Assembly (NCBI GenBank): GCA_041398245.1
Contig: JAWKVC010000013.1
Span: 58,881 to 122,880, forward strand
Reading direction: 5' to 3'
From: UBA7672 sp041398245
GTDB lineage: Bacteria; Pseudomonadota; Alphaproteobacteria; Caulobacterales; Hyphomonadaceae
Length of the DNA stretch: 64,000 bases
Both the position numbers and the translations under genes were made by a program. A model generated the notes under the pieces. The model was not told the DNA's origin, did no database searches, and saw only the letters and a program-made list of their open reading frames with translations. Positions 1-7,982 of this stretch are shown here, piece after piece (within the stretch, counting starts at the first letter, position 1; every line of letters starts with the position of its first letter).

Positions 1-1037
1 GCCTCTGCGACATCAGCCAGCGCGTCTCCGCTGACACGCGTCGCCGCGTCGGCTTCGCTCTTGGCGAGTTCGCCGCCGAGGTCCGCCTGGGCGTCCTTCT
101 TGACGGCTTCGAACAGGCTCTTGTTGCGGGCCGCTTCTTTGTCGCCCGCGCCGCCGAGCGCGCCGGACTTGAACAGCGGCTCCCAGATGTTGACGGCTTC
201 GATGGCGAGACCGCGTTTGCGCGCCGCATCCGCCATCTCGTTCAGTTCGGTCGTCGACAGCTTCACGCCGGCCGCCTGCAAGGCGCGATAGACGTCGAGC
301 AGTGCATCGTTGGAGCGGTAGTTCGCCTCCTTCTTGGTGCGCTCGATCAGCATGCGCCAATAGGTGTCCTGCTTCATCGACGGCGCGATGCGCTCAACCG
401 TCTTGTAGAACTCGTCCATCTTGTTCTGGCCGGCGTACGCGTTCAGCAGGATGTTGTACTGCGCGGAGCCCGACGAGCCCTTGGCGATCGCCTGATTGAT
501 GAACTTTATGGCCTCGTTGTAGTTCTTGGCCTCGAGCTCCTTGCGCGCCACGAAGGCGAGCTGCTGACCGGTGCCGCCGTATTTCGAGATGTTGGCCTTG
601 GTCTGGGCCAGCGCCTTGGCGCTCTGACCGGCCGACTCGTAACGGCCAGCAAGCATCTCGTCATAGTTGCGGACCAGCTGGGCCGGCAGGCCGCCTGTGC
701 CCTTGGCCTTCTCGATCGCATCGATGCAGGCCTTGTGATCATTCTGCCGCGTATCGCAGCGCGCGGACACGCGGATCTGCTCGACCGCGGCTTTCTGCTG
801 CGTGGTTGTCGCGTGCGGCCAGGCGGCGTCCGCCTTCTGGATCGCTTCGGCGAACTTGCGCCCCTGCAGCGCAGCGTTCGCTGCGTTGAAGTTCTCAACG
901 AACTCCTTCTTCGCCGTCACCTGCGCCGTCGCGGCCGGAGCCGTAGCGACGGTCACGCTGGCGAAGCCAAGCGCACCGAGGAGCCCGAGCCCAACGGCGG
1001 GCAGGCTGTTGCGCATGGTTTTGCCGAACGTCCGCAT
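1..1037 (-). CDS. TPR-like secreted protein of the TonB operon (3' end beyond window)
   Basis: Open from the start at 1037 to the left edge, so only the first 345 codons are seen. The ATG at 1037 follows GGAGG about 8 nt upstream. The N-terminus has a basic segment and a hydrophobic Ala/Leu/Val stretch ending near A-T-A-Q-V, typical of a Sec signal peptide. The rest is Ala/Lys-rich and helical, with TPR-like spacing (for example K-F-A-E-A-I-Q-K-A-D-A-A-W and N-Y-N-E-A-I-K-F-I-N-Q-A-I). It is the last visible gene of tonB-exbB-exbD-exbD. TPR proteins are known in this position in Caulobacterales TonB loci. A role in TonB-dependent uptake is inferred from context only. Confidence 0.8.
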   Translation of the reverse strand, partial: MRTFGKTMRNSLPAVGLGLLGALGFASVTVATAPAATAQVTAKKEFVENFNAANAALQGRKFAEAIQKADAAWPHATTTQQKAAVEQIRVSARCDTRQNDHKACIDAIEKAKGTGGLPAQLVRNYDEMLAGRYESAGQSAKALAQTKANISKYGGTGQQLAFVARKELEAKNYNEAIKFINQAIAKGSSGSAQYNILLNAYAGQNKMDEFYKTVERIAPSMKQDTYWRMLIERTKKEANYRSNDALLDVYRALQAAGVKLSTTELNEMADAARKRGLAIEAVNIWEPLFKSGALGGAGDKEAARNKSLFEAVKKDAQADLGGELAKSEADAATRVSGDALADVAE

Positions 1038-1182
1038 CTTCAATACCTCCACCTTTTCATTCCGATATAGTCCGCACAGTCTCGGCCTCAATCTGCTTTT
1101 CTCAGCTCCAACTGCGCAAGGACGGCGCCTGTCCTGTGGGGAAAGGCGCCGCCTTTAGATAACCCGGCCAAATGAGGCGATA

Positions 1183-1602
1183 TCAAGTTCCCCCGATGAC
1201 GCCCATCTTCTTAAGGCCGTTACGCTGCACCGACGCCATGACGTGGGCCACAACGCCGTATTTTGCATCACGATCCGGCTCAATGTGGATCTCGGGCTGG
1301 ATCGAGCGTTCCGCTTCGATCTTGAGATTCGCATCGAGCTGACTTCTGGAAACGGTCTCGCCCATCCACAGAATGGAACCGTTGAAGTCGATCATGATCC
1401 GGATCGGATCCGGGTTGTCTTCCGGCGGCGGCGGCGCATTCGGCGGCGGCGGAAGCGGCGTGTCGAGCTTCACCGCGTGCCGCTGCGGCGGCAGCGTCAC
1501 GATCAGCATGATCAGCAGCACCAGCATCACGTCGATCAACGGCGTGGTGTTGATGTCCACCATCGGCTCGCCTTCAGCCTGTTCGCCGACTGCCATTGCC
1601 AT
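1183..1602 (-). CDS. exbD: Biopolymer transport protein ExbD/TolR family (second copy)
   Basis: A 139-residue protein with one membrane helix near residues 20-40 after the family motif M-V-D-I-N-T-T-P-L-I-D-V-M-L-V-L-L-I. This includes the conserved membrane Asp used in proton-driven motor function. A proline-rich stretch (PPPPNAPPPP) follows, then a periplasmic domain. It should work with ExbB and TonB in the inner membrane to power outer-membrane receptors. It lies 43 bp after the other ExbD, whose periplasmic part differs, so the two are not a recent duplication. GGGAG precedes the ATG. Confidence 0.93.
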   Translation of the reverse strand: MAMAVGEQAEGEPMVDINTTPLIDVMLVLLIMLIVTLPPQRHAVKLDTPLPPPPNAPPPPEDNPDPIRIMIDFNGSILWMGETVSRSQLDANLKIEAERSIQPEIHIEPDRDAKYGVVAHVMASVQRNGLKKMGVIGGT

Positions 1603-1645
1603 GAGGACTAACTCCCGTGGCCCGAAGGGCCCTAACTGATGCTAT

Positions 1646-2125
1646 CTACTTCCCGCCAGGTCCGGACAGACGTCCGGGAGGCGGAGCTTTCGTGATGAAG
1701 CCGATCTTCAGGATGCCGGACCGCTGCGCGACCTCAACGACCTCGCCGACCTTGTAGTATTCGGTCAGCAGGTCCCCGCGGATGTGCACTTCCGGCTGGG
1801 GATTTTCCCGAGCCACAACTGCAAGCCGCTGGGCCAGTTGGTCCTTGGTGATCTCGCTGGTGTTCCAGTAGATCGCGCCGCGGGTGTCGACGGCAAGGTT
1901 GATATTCTCCTTGCGCGGGATCACCACGACGTTGCGCTCCTCCGGGAGGATCACTGGCACCGTGCCCACGGCGACGGGCACAGTGATCAGGAAGATGATC
2001 AGCATCACGAGCATGATGTCGACCAGCGGCGTCGTATTGATCGTCGAGTTGATCGGCGACGAGTCTTCTTCCACCAGCGAAATGCCAGCCGGATTCCCGA
2101 CAGAGCTTTCTTGATGTTCAGCCAT
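1646..2125 (-). CDS. exbD: Biopolymer transport protein ExbD/TolR family (first copy)
   Basis: A 159-residue protein with a short cytoplasmic N-terminus and the motif I-N-S-T-I-N-T-T-P-L-V-D-I-M-L-V-M-L-I-I-F-L leading into one membrane helix with the conserved Asp. The periplasmic domain of about 100 residues carries the ExbD-like segment V-H-I-R-G-D. It starts 28 bp after exbB with a clear GAGGAG site. Two ExbD proteins downstream of one ExbB is a known arrangement (for example Xanthomonas), where the second copy may serve particular substrates. Which substrate applies here cannot be read from sequence. Confidence 0.93.
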   Translation of the reverse strand: MAEHQESSVGNPAGISLVEEDSSPINSTINTTPLVDIMLVMLIIFLITVPVAVGTVPVILPEERNVVVIPRKENINLAVDTRGAIYWNTSEITKDQLAQRLAVVARENPQPEVHIRGDLLTEYYKVGEVVEVAQRSGILKIGFITKAPPPGRLSGPGGK

Positions 2126-2153
2126 GATCGGCTCTCCTCAAGCGCCCCAGGTC

Positions 2154-3044
2154 CTAGGCTTTCGCCGACGACGCCATCAGCTTGTCGACGTCGAACGAGA
2201 AGTGACGGGCAGCGTCGTAGATCACTTTGTTGCGGCGGCCGAGCAGGTTGTAGAACACAACCGCGGGCACCGCGACGGCGAGACCGATGGCGGTCATGAT
2301 CAGCGCTTCACCGACCGGACCGGCGACTTTCTCGATCGAGGCGTCGCCTTCGGCGGTGATGGTGATGAGCGCGTTCACGATGCCCCACACCGTGCCGAAC
2401 AGACCGACGAACGGGCAGATGGAGCCGACGGTGCCAAGGAAGGCCATGCCGCCTTGCAGACGGTTGTTGACGCGCTCGAGCTCGATGCCGACCTGGTGAG
2501 CCATGCGGTCCGAGCGGCCGATGCGGGCGCCGAGACCGGCCTGCGCGCTGTTCGCCTGGGCGATGGCGCCTTCAGCAATGTTGCGGAACGCGCTGTTGCG
2601 GCCAAGGATGTCGAGGCCTTCGTCCAGCGTGTTGGCATCCCAGAAGGCGGGGATCTTCTTCATCTGGTTGCCCAGGATGAACTGGTCCACAGCCTTGGTG
2701 GCGGCGATGTAGATCGTGCCGGTGAACATGAAGATCATGATGATCAGCGTGCCGCGGGCAACAAAGTCGCCTTTGTTCCACACTTCCATAACCGAGAAGG
2801 CTTCGCCGACGCCCTTGCCTTTTTCTTCGCCCTCGGCGGCGGTTTCTTCGGCCGGAGCAGCGGCGTCGACAGCCGGCGTTTCCGGCGCAGCGACCGGTGC
2901 ATCGTCCATCGGAAGGGTGGGAATATCAGCCGGCTGGGCCACAGCGACCAGCGGCATGAACATCATTGCAGCAAGCGCGGCCAGCAGGATGCCGATTGGG
3001 TTGGCCCGCCGCTTCCGACCATCCCCGAGATACGCCGTTTTCAT
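2154..3044 (-). CDS. exbB: ExbB/TolQ/MotA-family proton channel protein with signal peptide
   Basis: A 296-residue protein. Residues 1-36 form a cleavable-looking signal peptide ending A-V-A-Q-P. An acidic Ala/Pro/Glu linker follows, then a first membrane helix (residues about 95-117) and a C-terminal pair of helices holding the family signature G-T-V-G-S-I-C-P-F-V-G-L-F-G-T-V-W-G-I and G-P-V-G-E-A-L-I-M-T-A-I-G-L-A-V-A-V-P-A. This is the long ExbB form found in alphaproteobacteria. AGGAG precedes the ATG. As the stator subunit it would couple proton flow to TonB movement. Confidence 0.95.
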   Translation of the reverse strand: MKTAYLGDGRKRRANPIGILLAALAAMMFMPLVAVAQPADIPTLPMDDAPVAAPETPAVDAAAPAEETAAEGEEKGKGVGEAFSVMEVWNKGDFVARGTLIIMIFMFTGTIYIAATKAVDQFILGNQMKKIPAFWDANTLDEGLDILGRNSAFRNIAEGAIAQANSAQAGLGARIGRSDRMAHQVGIELERVNNRLQGGMAFLGTVGSICPFVGLFGTVWGIVNALITITAEGDASIEKVAGPVGEALIMTAIGLAVAVPAVVFYNLLGRRNKVIYDAARHFSFDVDKLMASSAKA

Positions 3045-3181
3045 TACCGTCTTCTCCTCATTCGGGTTTGCCCCGAGACTACTTTTGGCAGAGCGAAGCT
3101 ATCCCTTCGTCCTGCCTTCTCCACAGACCTGTTGTGGTCGCTGACACCCGGCCACCCGACCGGAATCTCCCCGCGCCCGTC

Positions 3182-3856
3182 CTACTTTGGAAGCTGCCAG
3201 ACAAGCGTCATGGTGTACGGCGGATATTGCGGCGGACACCACGCGACTGCCTTGCCTTGCCCATCCTTGGCCGGCGTGAAACGCAACCGCGGGATACCCT
3301 TCACCGCGGCGTCATCGAGCGCATCCACGCCGCTCGACTTGATAACCTGCACGTCAGACGCGCGGCCATCAGCGCTCATGCACATGGAGAGCGTCACTTC
3401 GCCTTCCTGCTTACGGCGGAGAGCGCTCTGCGGATAATCGTCTTGCAGCAGCTTTGCGAAGCCGCGCGCGTCAGCTTTCGGGCTGACAGCCGGACGCTGC
3501 GGCGGGGCCGGCTTGGCGGCGGGCGCTGGCGGCGGCGGCGGCGCCGGATTCGGCACAGCCTGAACTTGCTGGATCGCGTTCGGCTGCGGCGGCGGCGTCT
3601 CGAACACGAAGTCGGGCAGGATCACCTGCGGCGGCGGCGGCGGAAGATCGATATCGACCGGCGGCGGCGGTGGCGGCTCGTCCTTGATCTCTTCAACTTC
3701 CTCGATCATCACCACTTCGGTTTCGACCGGGGGCTTGTGGTACATGGCGCCAAAGCCATTCGCGACAGCCACAGCCGTGCCGGCCAGCACCGCCACAGAA
3801 GTGGCCAGGCCCACGGCACGCGTTTGTGTGGTGTTCCGCTTTGTAGCGTAGTACAT
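3182..3856 (-). CDS. tonB: Energy transducer TonB
   Basis: A 224-residue protein from the preferred ATG at 3856 (M-Y-Y-A-T-K), which follows a GAGAGAG stretch; an in-frame ATG at 3907 would add 17 residues with no better signal. It has a membrane helix near residues 15-35, acidic and proline-rich segments (E-E-V-E-E-I-K-D-E-P-P-P-P-P-P) to span the periplasm, and a C-terminal domain with Y-P-Q-S-A-L-R-R-K-Q-E-G-E-V and a predicted Val-rich strand. These are hallmarks of TonB. First gene of the operon; a gap of about 140 bp separates it from exbB, which could have its own promoter. Confidence 0.93.
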   Translation of the reverse strand: MYYATKRNTTQTRAVGLATSVAVLAGTAVAVANGFGAMYHKPPVETEVVMIEEVEEIKDEPPPPPPVDIDLPPPPPQVILPDFVFETPPPQPNAIQQVQAVPNPAPPPPPAPAAKPAPPQRPAVSPKADARGFAKLLQDDYPQSALRRKQEGEVTLSMCMSADGRASDVQVIKSSGVDALDDAAVKGIPRLRFTPAKDGQGKAVAWCPPQYPPYTMTLVWQLPK

Positions 3857-4205
3857 GTCTCTCTCGCTCTCGACGCCCCAAGGTTCCTGCCCCAGCCTAT
3901 TGGCCATCGGTGGCGGAACCGGATTTTTATGCCTTCCTTTTGCCGCAAGCGCCAGACGGGCCGAACCGTTTTTTGCAGAACAGCCTTGTGCGTTGTCGTC
4001 GCATTTCTTGCAAAATGCGGCGAGCGGCCGGGGTCTTGGGAACGGCTATTTCTAGGCTTCTGCGCCACTCCGCCGGGGGGAGCCGGCGACCCTCTGTTGA
4101 GGCGCATATGCCCTGTACGTCATCGTGCGTCAACGCAGCGGAACGTTCCGGTGTTCAACTTTCCGCGGGAAACTGCGGGGTGCGCCTGCGGCGCCCGATC
4201 TGCAA
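3857..4205. other. 349-bp intergenic region upstream of tonB
   Basis: This stretch lies between the tonB start and the stop of the symporter gene, both on the minus strand. Apart from the promoter-like pair listed separately I see no convincing gene, repeat or Fur-like palindrome. The short open frames across it have no start signals or recognisable composition. Confidence 0.6.
4105..4133 (-). promoter_or_regulatory. Candidate promoter for the tonB operon
   Basis: On the minus strand TTGACG (4128-4133) is followed after 17 bp by CATATG (4105-4110). The -35 is an excellent match for the housekeeping sigma factor and the -10 is weak. It would give a leader of about 240 nt before tonB. This is inferred from spacing only. 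Confidence 0.3.
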
Positions 4206-5678
4206 TCAATGATTCGCCTGGGGCGCGGCCCCGGACTCTCCCGGCCCGAGAACAGCTTCGATCGCGGGCTGATCTTCCTGCGGATCGGCAAGCAGGCCTT
4301 CCCATTTCGCAATCACAGCACAGGCGATTGAATTGCCGATAACATTTGTCGCCGTTCGCCCCATGTCCATGAAGGCATCGACGGCGAGCACCAGCGCGAT
4401 CCACGCCGGATCCATTCCCATCGCCGGCAGCGTTGCGGAAATCACCACGAGCGAGGCGCGCGGCACGCCGGCAATGCCCTTCGATGTGACCATTAGCAGC
4501 AGCAGCATTCCGATCTGCTGTTCGAGGGTCAGCGGGATGCCCATGGCCTGCGCGATGAACATCACCGCGAAGGTGCAGTACATCATCGAGCCGTCGAGAT
4601 TGAACGAGTAGCCGAGCGGCAGCACGAAAGACACGACACGGTTGGCGATGCCATGCCGTTCCAGCTGCTCAAGCAGGCGCGGATACGCCGCCTCCGAACT
4701 CGCCGTCGCGAAGGCGAGCAGCCCCGGCGCGCGCACGTCCCAGATCAGCCTGAAGACGCGTGGCCCGAGGATCAGGAAACCCACCGCGATCAGGAGGCCC
4801 CACAGGATGAAGAGCGCGATGAAGAATGTGCCCACCAGGCGGCCATAGTCGGCGATGACGCCCAGCCCCTGCAGCGAGACGGTGTAGGCGAGCGCGCCGA
4901 ACACGGCGAGCGGCGCGGCCGCCATCACATAGCCGGTCACCTTGAGCATCAGAAACGCGACCTGCTCCATGATCTCGGTGACCCGCGCGGTCTTGTGGCC
5001 GAGCGCCTGCAGCGCCATGCCAAGGAACAGCGACACCACCACGATCTGCAGGATCTCGTTGCGCGCCATGGCGTCGGCGATCGAGGTCGGGAAGACGTGG
5101 GTAAGGAACTCGGACACCGAGAATGTGCCGGTCGACACCGACGACACGTCGGCCACCGCGGTCTCCAGCGTGACCGGGAAGTTCACCCCCGGCTTCAGCA
5201 GGTTCACGAGGGTCAGGCCCAGCGCCAGCGAAGCGAGGGAGGCTGTGATGAACCATCCCATGGTTCGCGCGCCGATCCGCCCGACGGCCGCGCCGCCGCC
5301 CAGATGGGCGATCCCGACCGTCAGCGTCGTGAGCACGAGAGGGGCGACGATCATCTTGATTAGGCGCAGGAAAATATCCGACAGGATCTTGAAATAGCCC
5401 GCCATGTCGGTCTGGAATTTTGTCGGCGCCTTCTCGATTTCGGCCGCCGTCGCCTCGCCATTCTTGTTGCGGTCGGCCTGCGCGAAGGTGATGTCAGCCT
5501 CGGCGCGCGAGGCGTTGAACTCGGTCTCATTGAGGGCGCCGCTGCGGTCCGCGTCGTACGCTGCAATGCGCTGCTCAGCCGCCGCGACCCGGCCGCCGGA
5601 GTCGCCGTAAACCAGCGCGCCGACAACAACCCCCAGGATCATCGCCACGATCAGGCCGATGAAAATCAAACGCTGCAT
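4206..5678 (-). CDS. Dicarboxylate/amino acid:cation symporter (DAACS) with EF-hand pair insertion
   Basis: A 490-residue protein of the GltP/DctA type. A first membrane helix (residues 1-25) is followed by an unusual soluble segment (about 35-85) with two 12-residue EF-hand loops, D-A-D-R-S-G-A-L-N-E-T-E and D-R-N-K-N-G-E-A-T-A-A-E. Both have acidic or amide side chains at positions 1, 3, 5 and 12 and Gly at 6. The normal carrier resumes with F-L-R-L-I-K-M-I-V-A-P-L-V and has family motifs G-Y-S-F-N-L-D-G-S and M-D-M-G-R-T-A-T-N-V. The insertion should lie in the first periplasmic loop. Substrate is probably glutamate, aspartate or a C4-dicarboxylate. Calcium sensing by the loop is inference. 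Confidence 0.9.
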   Translation of the reverse strand: MQRLIFIGLIVAMILGVVVGALVYGDSGGRVAAAEQRIAAYDADRSGALNETEFNASRAEADITFAQADRNKNGEATAAEIEKAPTKFQTDMAGYFKILSDIFLRLIKMIVAPLVLTTLTVGIAHLGGGAAVGRIGARTMGWFITASLASLALGLTLVNLLKPGVNFPVTLETAVADVSSVSTGTFSVSEFLTHVFPTSIADAMARNEILQIVVVSLFLGMALQALGHKTARVTEIMEQVAFLMLKVTGYVMAAAPLAVFGALAYTVSLQGLGVIADYGRLVGTFFIALFILWGLLIAVGFLILGPRVFRLIWDVRAPGLLAFATASSEAAYPRLLEQLERHGIANRVVSFVLPLGYSFNLDGSMMYCTFAVMFIAQAMGIPLTLEQQIGMLLLLMVTSKGIAGVPRASLVVISATLPAMGMDPAWIALVLAVDAFMDMGRTATNVIGNSIACAVIAKWEGLLADPQEDQPAIEAVLGPGESGAAPQANH

Positions 5679-5792
5679 GCAGTTGGCGCTCCCCGCGACA
5701 GGCCGGCGTGCATATCACGCCGTATGGCGCTGGCCAGCCTTGGCGTGGCGGCAGGGGCCGGTGCACACTCGATTGCCCAATCCGAGGACACC

Positions 5793-6701
5793 ATGCCCGG
5801 CAGCCAGGACTTCGCCGCCGACCTACGCAACGCCAACCTCAAGGTCTGGCTGAACGGACGGCTCGTGCCGAAGGACGAGGCGAAGGTCTCGATCTTCGAC
5901 GCAGGCTTCGTGCTGGGCGACGGCGTGTGGGAGGGGTTGCGCCTGCACAAGGGCGCCCTGCTCTTCCGCGATGCGCATCTTGACCGGCTCTATCGCGGCG
6001 CGGCGGATATCGCGCTGGATCTCGGCCTCACGCGCGAACAGATGATCGCGGCCCTCAATGAGACGCTGGCCGCCAACGGCATGACCGACGGCGCCCATCT
6101 GCGCCTGATGGCGACCCGGGGCGTCAAGGTGGCCGTGAACCAGGACCCGCGCAACGCTCTCGGCGCCGCCACCATCGTGATTGTCGCCGAATACAAACTG
6201 CCCAGCCCCGAGATCGTGACCAAAGGGCTCAACGTCATCACGAGCTCCATCCGCACGACGCCGGCCGACATGTTCGACATGCGGCTCAACTCGCATTCGC
6301 GCCTGCCGCTGATCCGCGCCCTGATCGATGTGATCCCGACAGGCGGCGATGAGGCGTTGATGCTCGATCCGGCGGGTTTCGTGGCGAGCTGCAACGCAAC
6401 CAACTTCTTCTGGGTCCGGGACGGCGAAGTGCGCACGAGCACAGGCGAATTCTGTTTCAACGGCGTCACGCGTGGCAATGTCATCCGGCTTTGCGACGCC
6501 AACGGCATCCCGATCCGCCTCGATGATTTCCCGCTCAGCGATGTCCACGCCGCCGACGAGGCGTTCGTCACAGGCACATTCGGCGGGATCACGCCGGTGC
6601 GCGCGGTGGACGATCACGTGATGCCGGCGGGCACTCCAGGGCCTGTCACACAACGGCTGCGAGAACTTTATGAAGCGCTGAAGGATGCGGAGGCGCGATG
6701 A
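5793..6701 (+). CDS. Aminotransferase class IV-fold protein lacking the usual PLP lysine
   Basis: 302 residues from the ATG at 5793, preceded by GAGG; an upstream in-frame ATG at 5724 has no such site. The fold is clear: F-D-A-G-F-V-L-G-D-G-V-W-E-G near the N-terminus, H-L-D-R-L-Y, and near the C-terminus G-V-T-R-G-N-V-I and F-V-T-G-T-F-G-G-I-T-P-V, all matching branched-chain/D-amino acid aminotransferases. Aligned by eye with Bacillus D-amino acid aminotransferase and E. coli IlvE, the Schiff-base Lys position is Asn166 (in R-L-N-S-H-S-R-L-P) and the Glu that pairs with the PLP nitrogen is Ser199 (in V-A-S-C-N-A-T-N). Phosphate-binding residues look kept. The true reaction is unknown; a plain aminotransferase label may be wrong. 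First gene of a three-gene operon. Confidence 0.85.
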   Translation: MPGSQDFAADLRNANLKVWLNGRLVPKDEAKVSIFDAGFVLGDGVWEGLRLHKGALLFRDAHLDRLYRGAADIALDLGLTREQMIAALNETLAANGMTDGAHLRLMATRGVKVAVNQDPRNALGAATIVIVAEYKLPSPEIVTKGLNVITSSIRTTPADMFDMRLNSHSRLPLIRALIDVIPTGGDEALMLDPAGFVASCNATNFFWVRDGEVRTSTGEFCFNGVTRGNVIRLCDANGIPIRLDDFPLSDVHAADEAFVTGTFGGITPVRAVDDHVMPAGTPGPVTQRLRELYEALKDAEAR

Positions 6702-7228
6702 GCAGATCGTTGTGCAATCTGACGACGGCATTTGCCCTGAGCCTGATGCCCGGTTGCGCGAAATCGATTGACGCACACGTCGAGAGCATATCGCTCGAAC
6801 ATGCGCCTTCGGCCGACGTCTCGAGCCGCTCGTATCTCGGCCTTACGGAATCCTCTTCGCGGAACGCCGGCGAATACATCGTCGTCCAGTTGACGACATC
6901 GGTTGATCTAGCCAGCGAAGCGCACAACCTCGATATCGACATGATCGGCTACAGCCTTCATCCATGCGGATCCGACGAAACATACGACGACGTCGGAGAC
7001 GTTTTTCCGCTTGGAGGCGACCGGACGCGACATCGCTATGAGGTGCGTCTGCCGACGACATGGGCTCAACTGGGTTGGCGGAAGCCGACCGGCGAGCTGA
7101 CCAGGGGGTGGCCCCCAGATGTGGCGAACGCCGGACTCTGCATGAAAATCGGCGGAGGAAATATGATGGGGATGCGTGTCGGGTCAGGCGAACTACGCGT
7201 CGACAAGGTCCGCGACTTGTTGAGATAG
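6698..7228 (+). CDS. Putative lipoprotein of unknown function
   Basis: 176 residues. The ATG overlaps the stop of the preceding gene (ATGA), implying coupled translation. The N-terminus has a hydrophobic stretch and a lipobox L-M-P-G-C at residues 16-20, predicting export and lipid attachment. The rest has no family I recognise; it has two further Cys (in H-P-C-G-S and G-L-C-M-K) that could pair. It is followed 10 bp later by the sulfotransferase gene. Its third-codon positions look less G+C-rich than those of its neighbours, which hints at later arrival in the operon. Confidence 0.7.
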   Translation: MSRSLCNLTTAFALSLMPGCAKSIDAHVESISLEHAPSADVSSRSYLGLTESSSRNAGEYIVVQLTTSVDLASEAHNLDIDMIGYSLHPCGSDETYDDVGDVFPLGGDRTRHRYEVRLPTTWAQLGWRKPTGELTRGWPPDVANAGLCMKIGGGNMMGMRVGSGELRVDKVRDLLR

Positions 7229-7238
7229 ATATGCTCGA

Positions 7239-7973
7239 ATGACCTCCCCAATCCGCATCGCCATGTGGTCCGGGCCGCGCAACATCTCGACGGCGATGAT
7301 GCGGTCCTTCGGCGCGCGCGCTGACTGCCATGTCGTGGACGAGCCGTTCTACGCCGCTTTCCTTGCCGAAACCGGGATCGATCATCCCCTGCGCGCCGAA
7401 ACGCTGGCGAGCCAGCCGAACGACTGGCGCGATGTGGTTCCGCAACTGCTGGGCCCGACGCCGAACGGCGAGCCGGTGTTCTACCAGAAGCATATGACGC
7501 ACCATATGCTGCCAGACTTCGGGCTCGACTGGATGAGTGCGTGCCGCAACGCGTTTCTCATCCGCGATCCAGTGCGCGTGCTCGCCTCCTACACGCAGAA
7601 GCGCGAGGAGGTGACGCTTGCCGATATCGGCTTCGTGCAGCAGGCGGAGATCTTCGCGCGCGAGGCTGATCGCCTTGGGGCAGCGCCGCCGGTCATCGAG
7701 GGCGTTGATGTGCTGCGCGATCCGGCGGCGACGCTGTCGAAGCTGTGCGCAGCGCTCGATATTCCGTGGACGTCCGACATGCTGTCATGGCCCGCCGGCC
7801 GGCGCGACACCGACGGCGTCTGGGCGCCGGCCTGGTATGATGCGGTCGAAAAATCCACCGGCTTCGGGCCACCGCCGGAAGACAGGCCGGTGAAACTCGC
7901 GGATCATCTCCAGCGCATCGCGGATGAGGCGCGGCCTCACTACGAAGCGCTGGCGACGTGGAAGATTGTCTGA
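7239..7973 (+). CDS. Sulfotransferase family protein
   Basis: 244 residues. The N-terminal W-S-G-P-R-N-I-S-T-A-M-M-R-S-F matches the 5'-phosphosulfate loop of PAPS-dependent sulfotransferases, and R-N-A-F-L-I-R-D-P-V-R-V-L-A-S-Y matches the 3'-phosphate-binding motif with its Arg and Ser. Sulfotransferases of this subfamily are often found beside class-IV aminotransferase genes, as here two genes upstream. The acceptor substrate is unknown. No signal peptide, so cytoplasmic. Confidence 0.85.
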   Translation: MTSPIRIAMWSGPRNISTAMMRSFGARADCHVVDEPFYAAFLAETGIDHPLRAETLASQPNDWRDVVPQLLGPTPNGEPVFYQKHMTHHMLPDFGLDWMSACRNAFLIRDPVRVLASYTQKREEVTLADIGFVQQAEIFAREADRLGAAPPVIEGVDVLRDPAATLSKLCAALDIPWTSDMLSWPAGRRDTDGVWAPAWYDAVEKSTGFGPPPEDRPVKLADHLQRIADEARPHYEALATWKIV

Positions 7974-7982
7974 CCGCAGGCG

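Noticed and set aside
2124..3437. Long plus-strand open frame opposite exbB and tonB
   Set aside because: It runs antisense to clearly recognised ExbB and TonB genes and its translation is Arg/His/Asp-rich with no family features.
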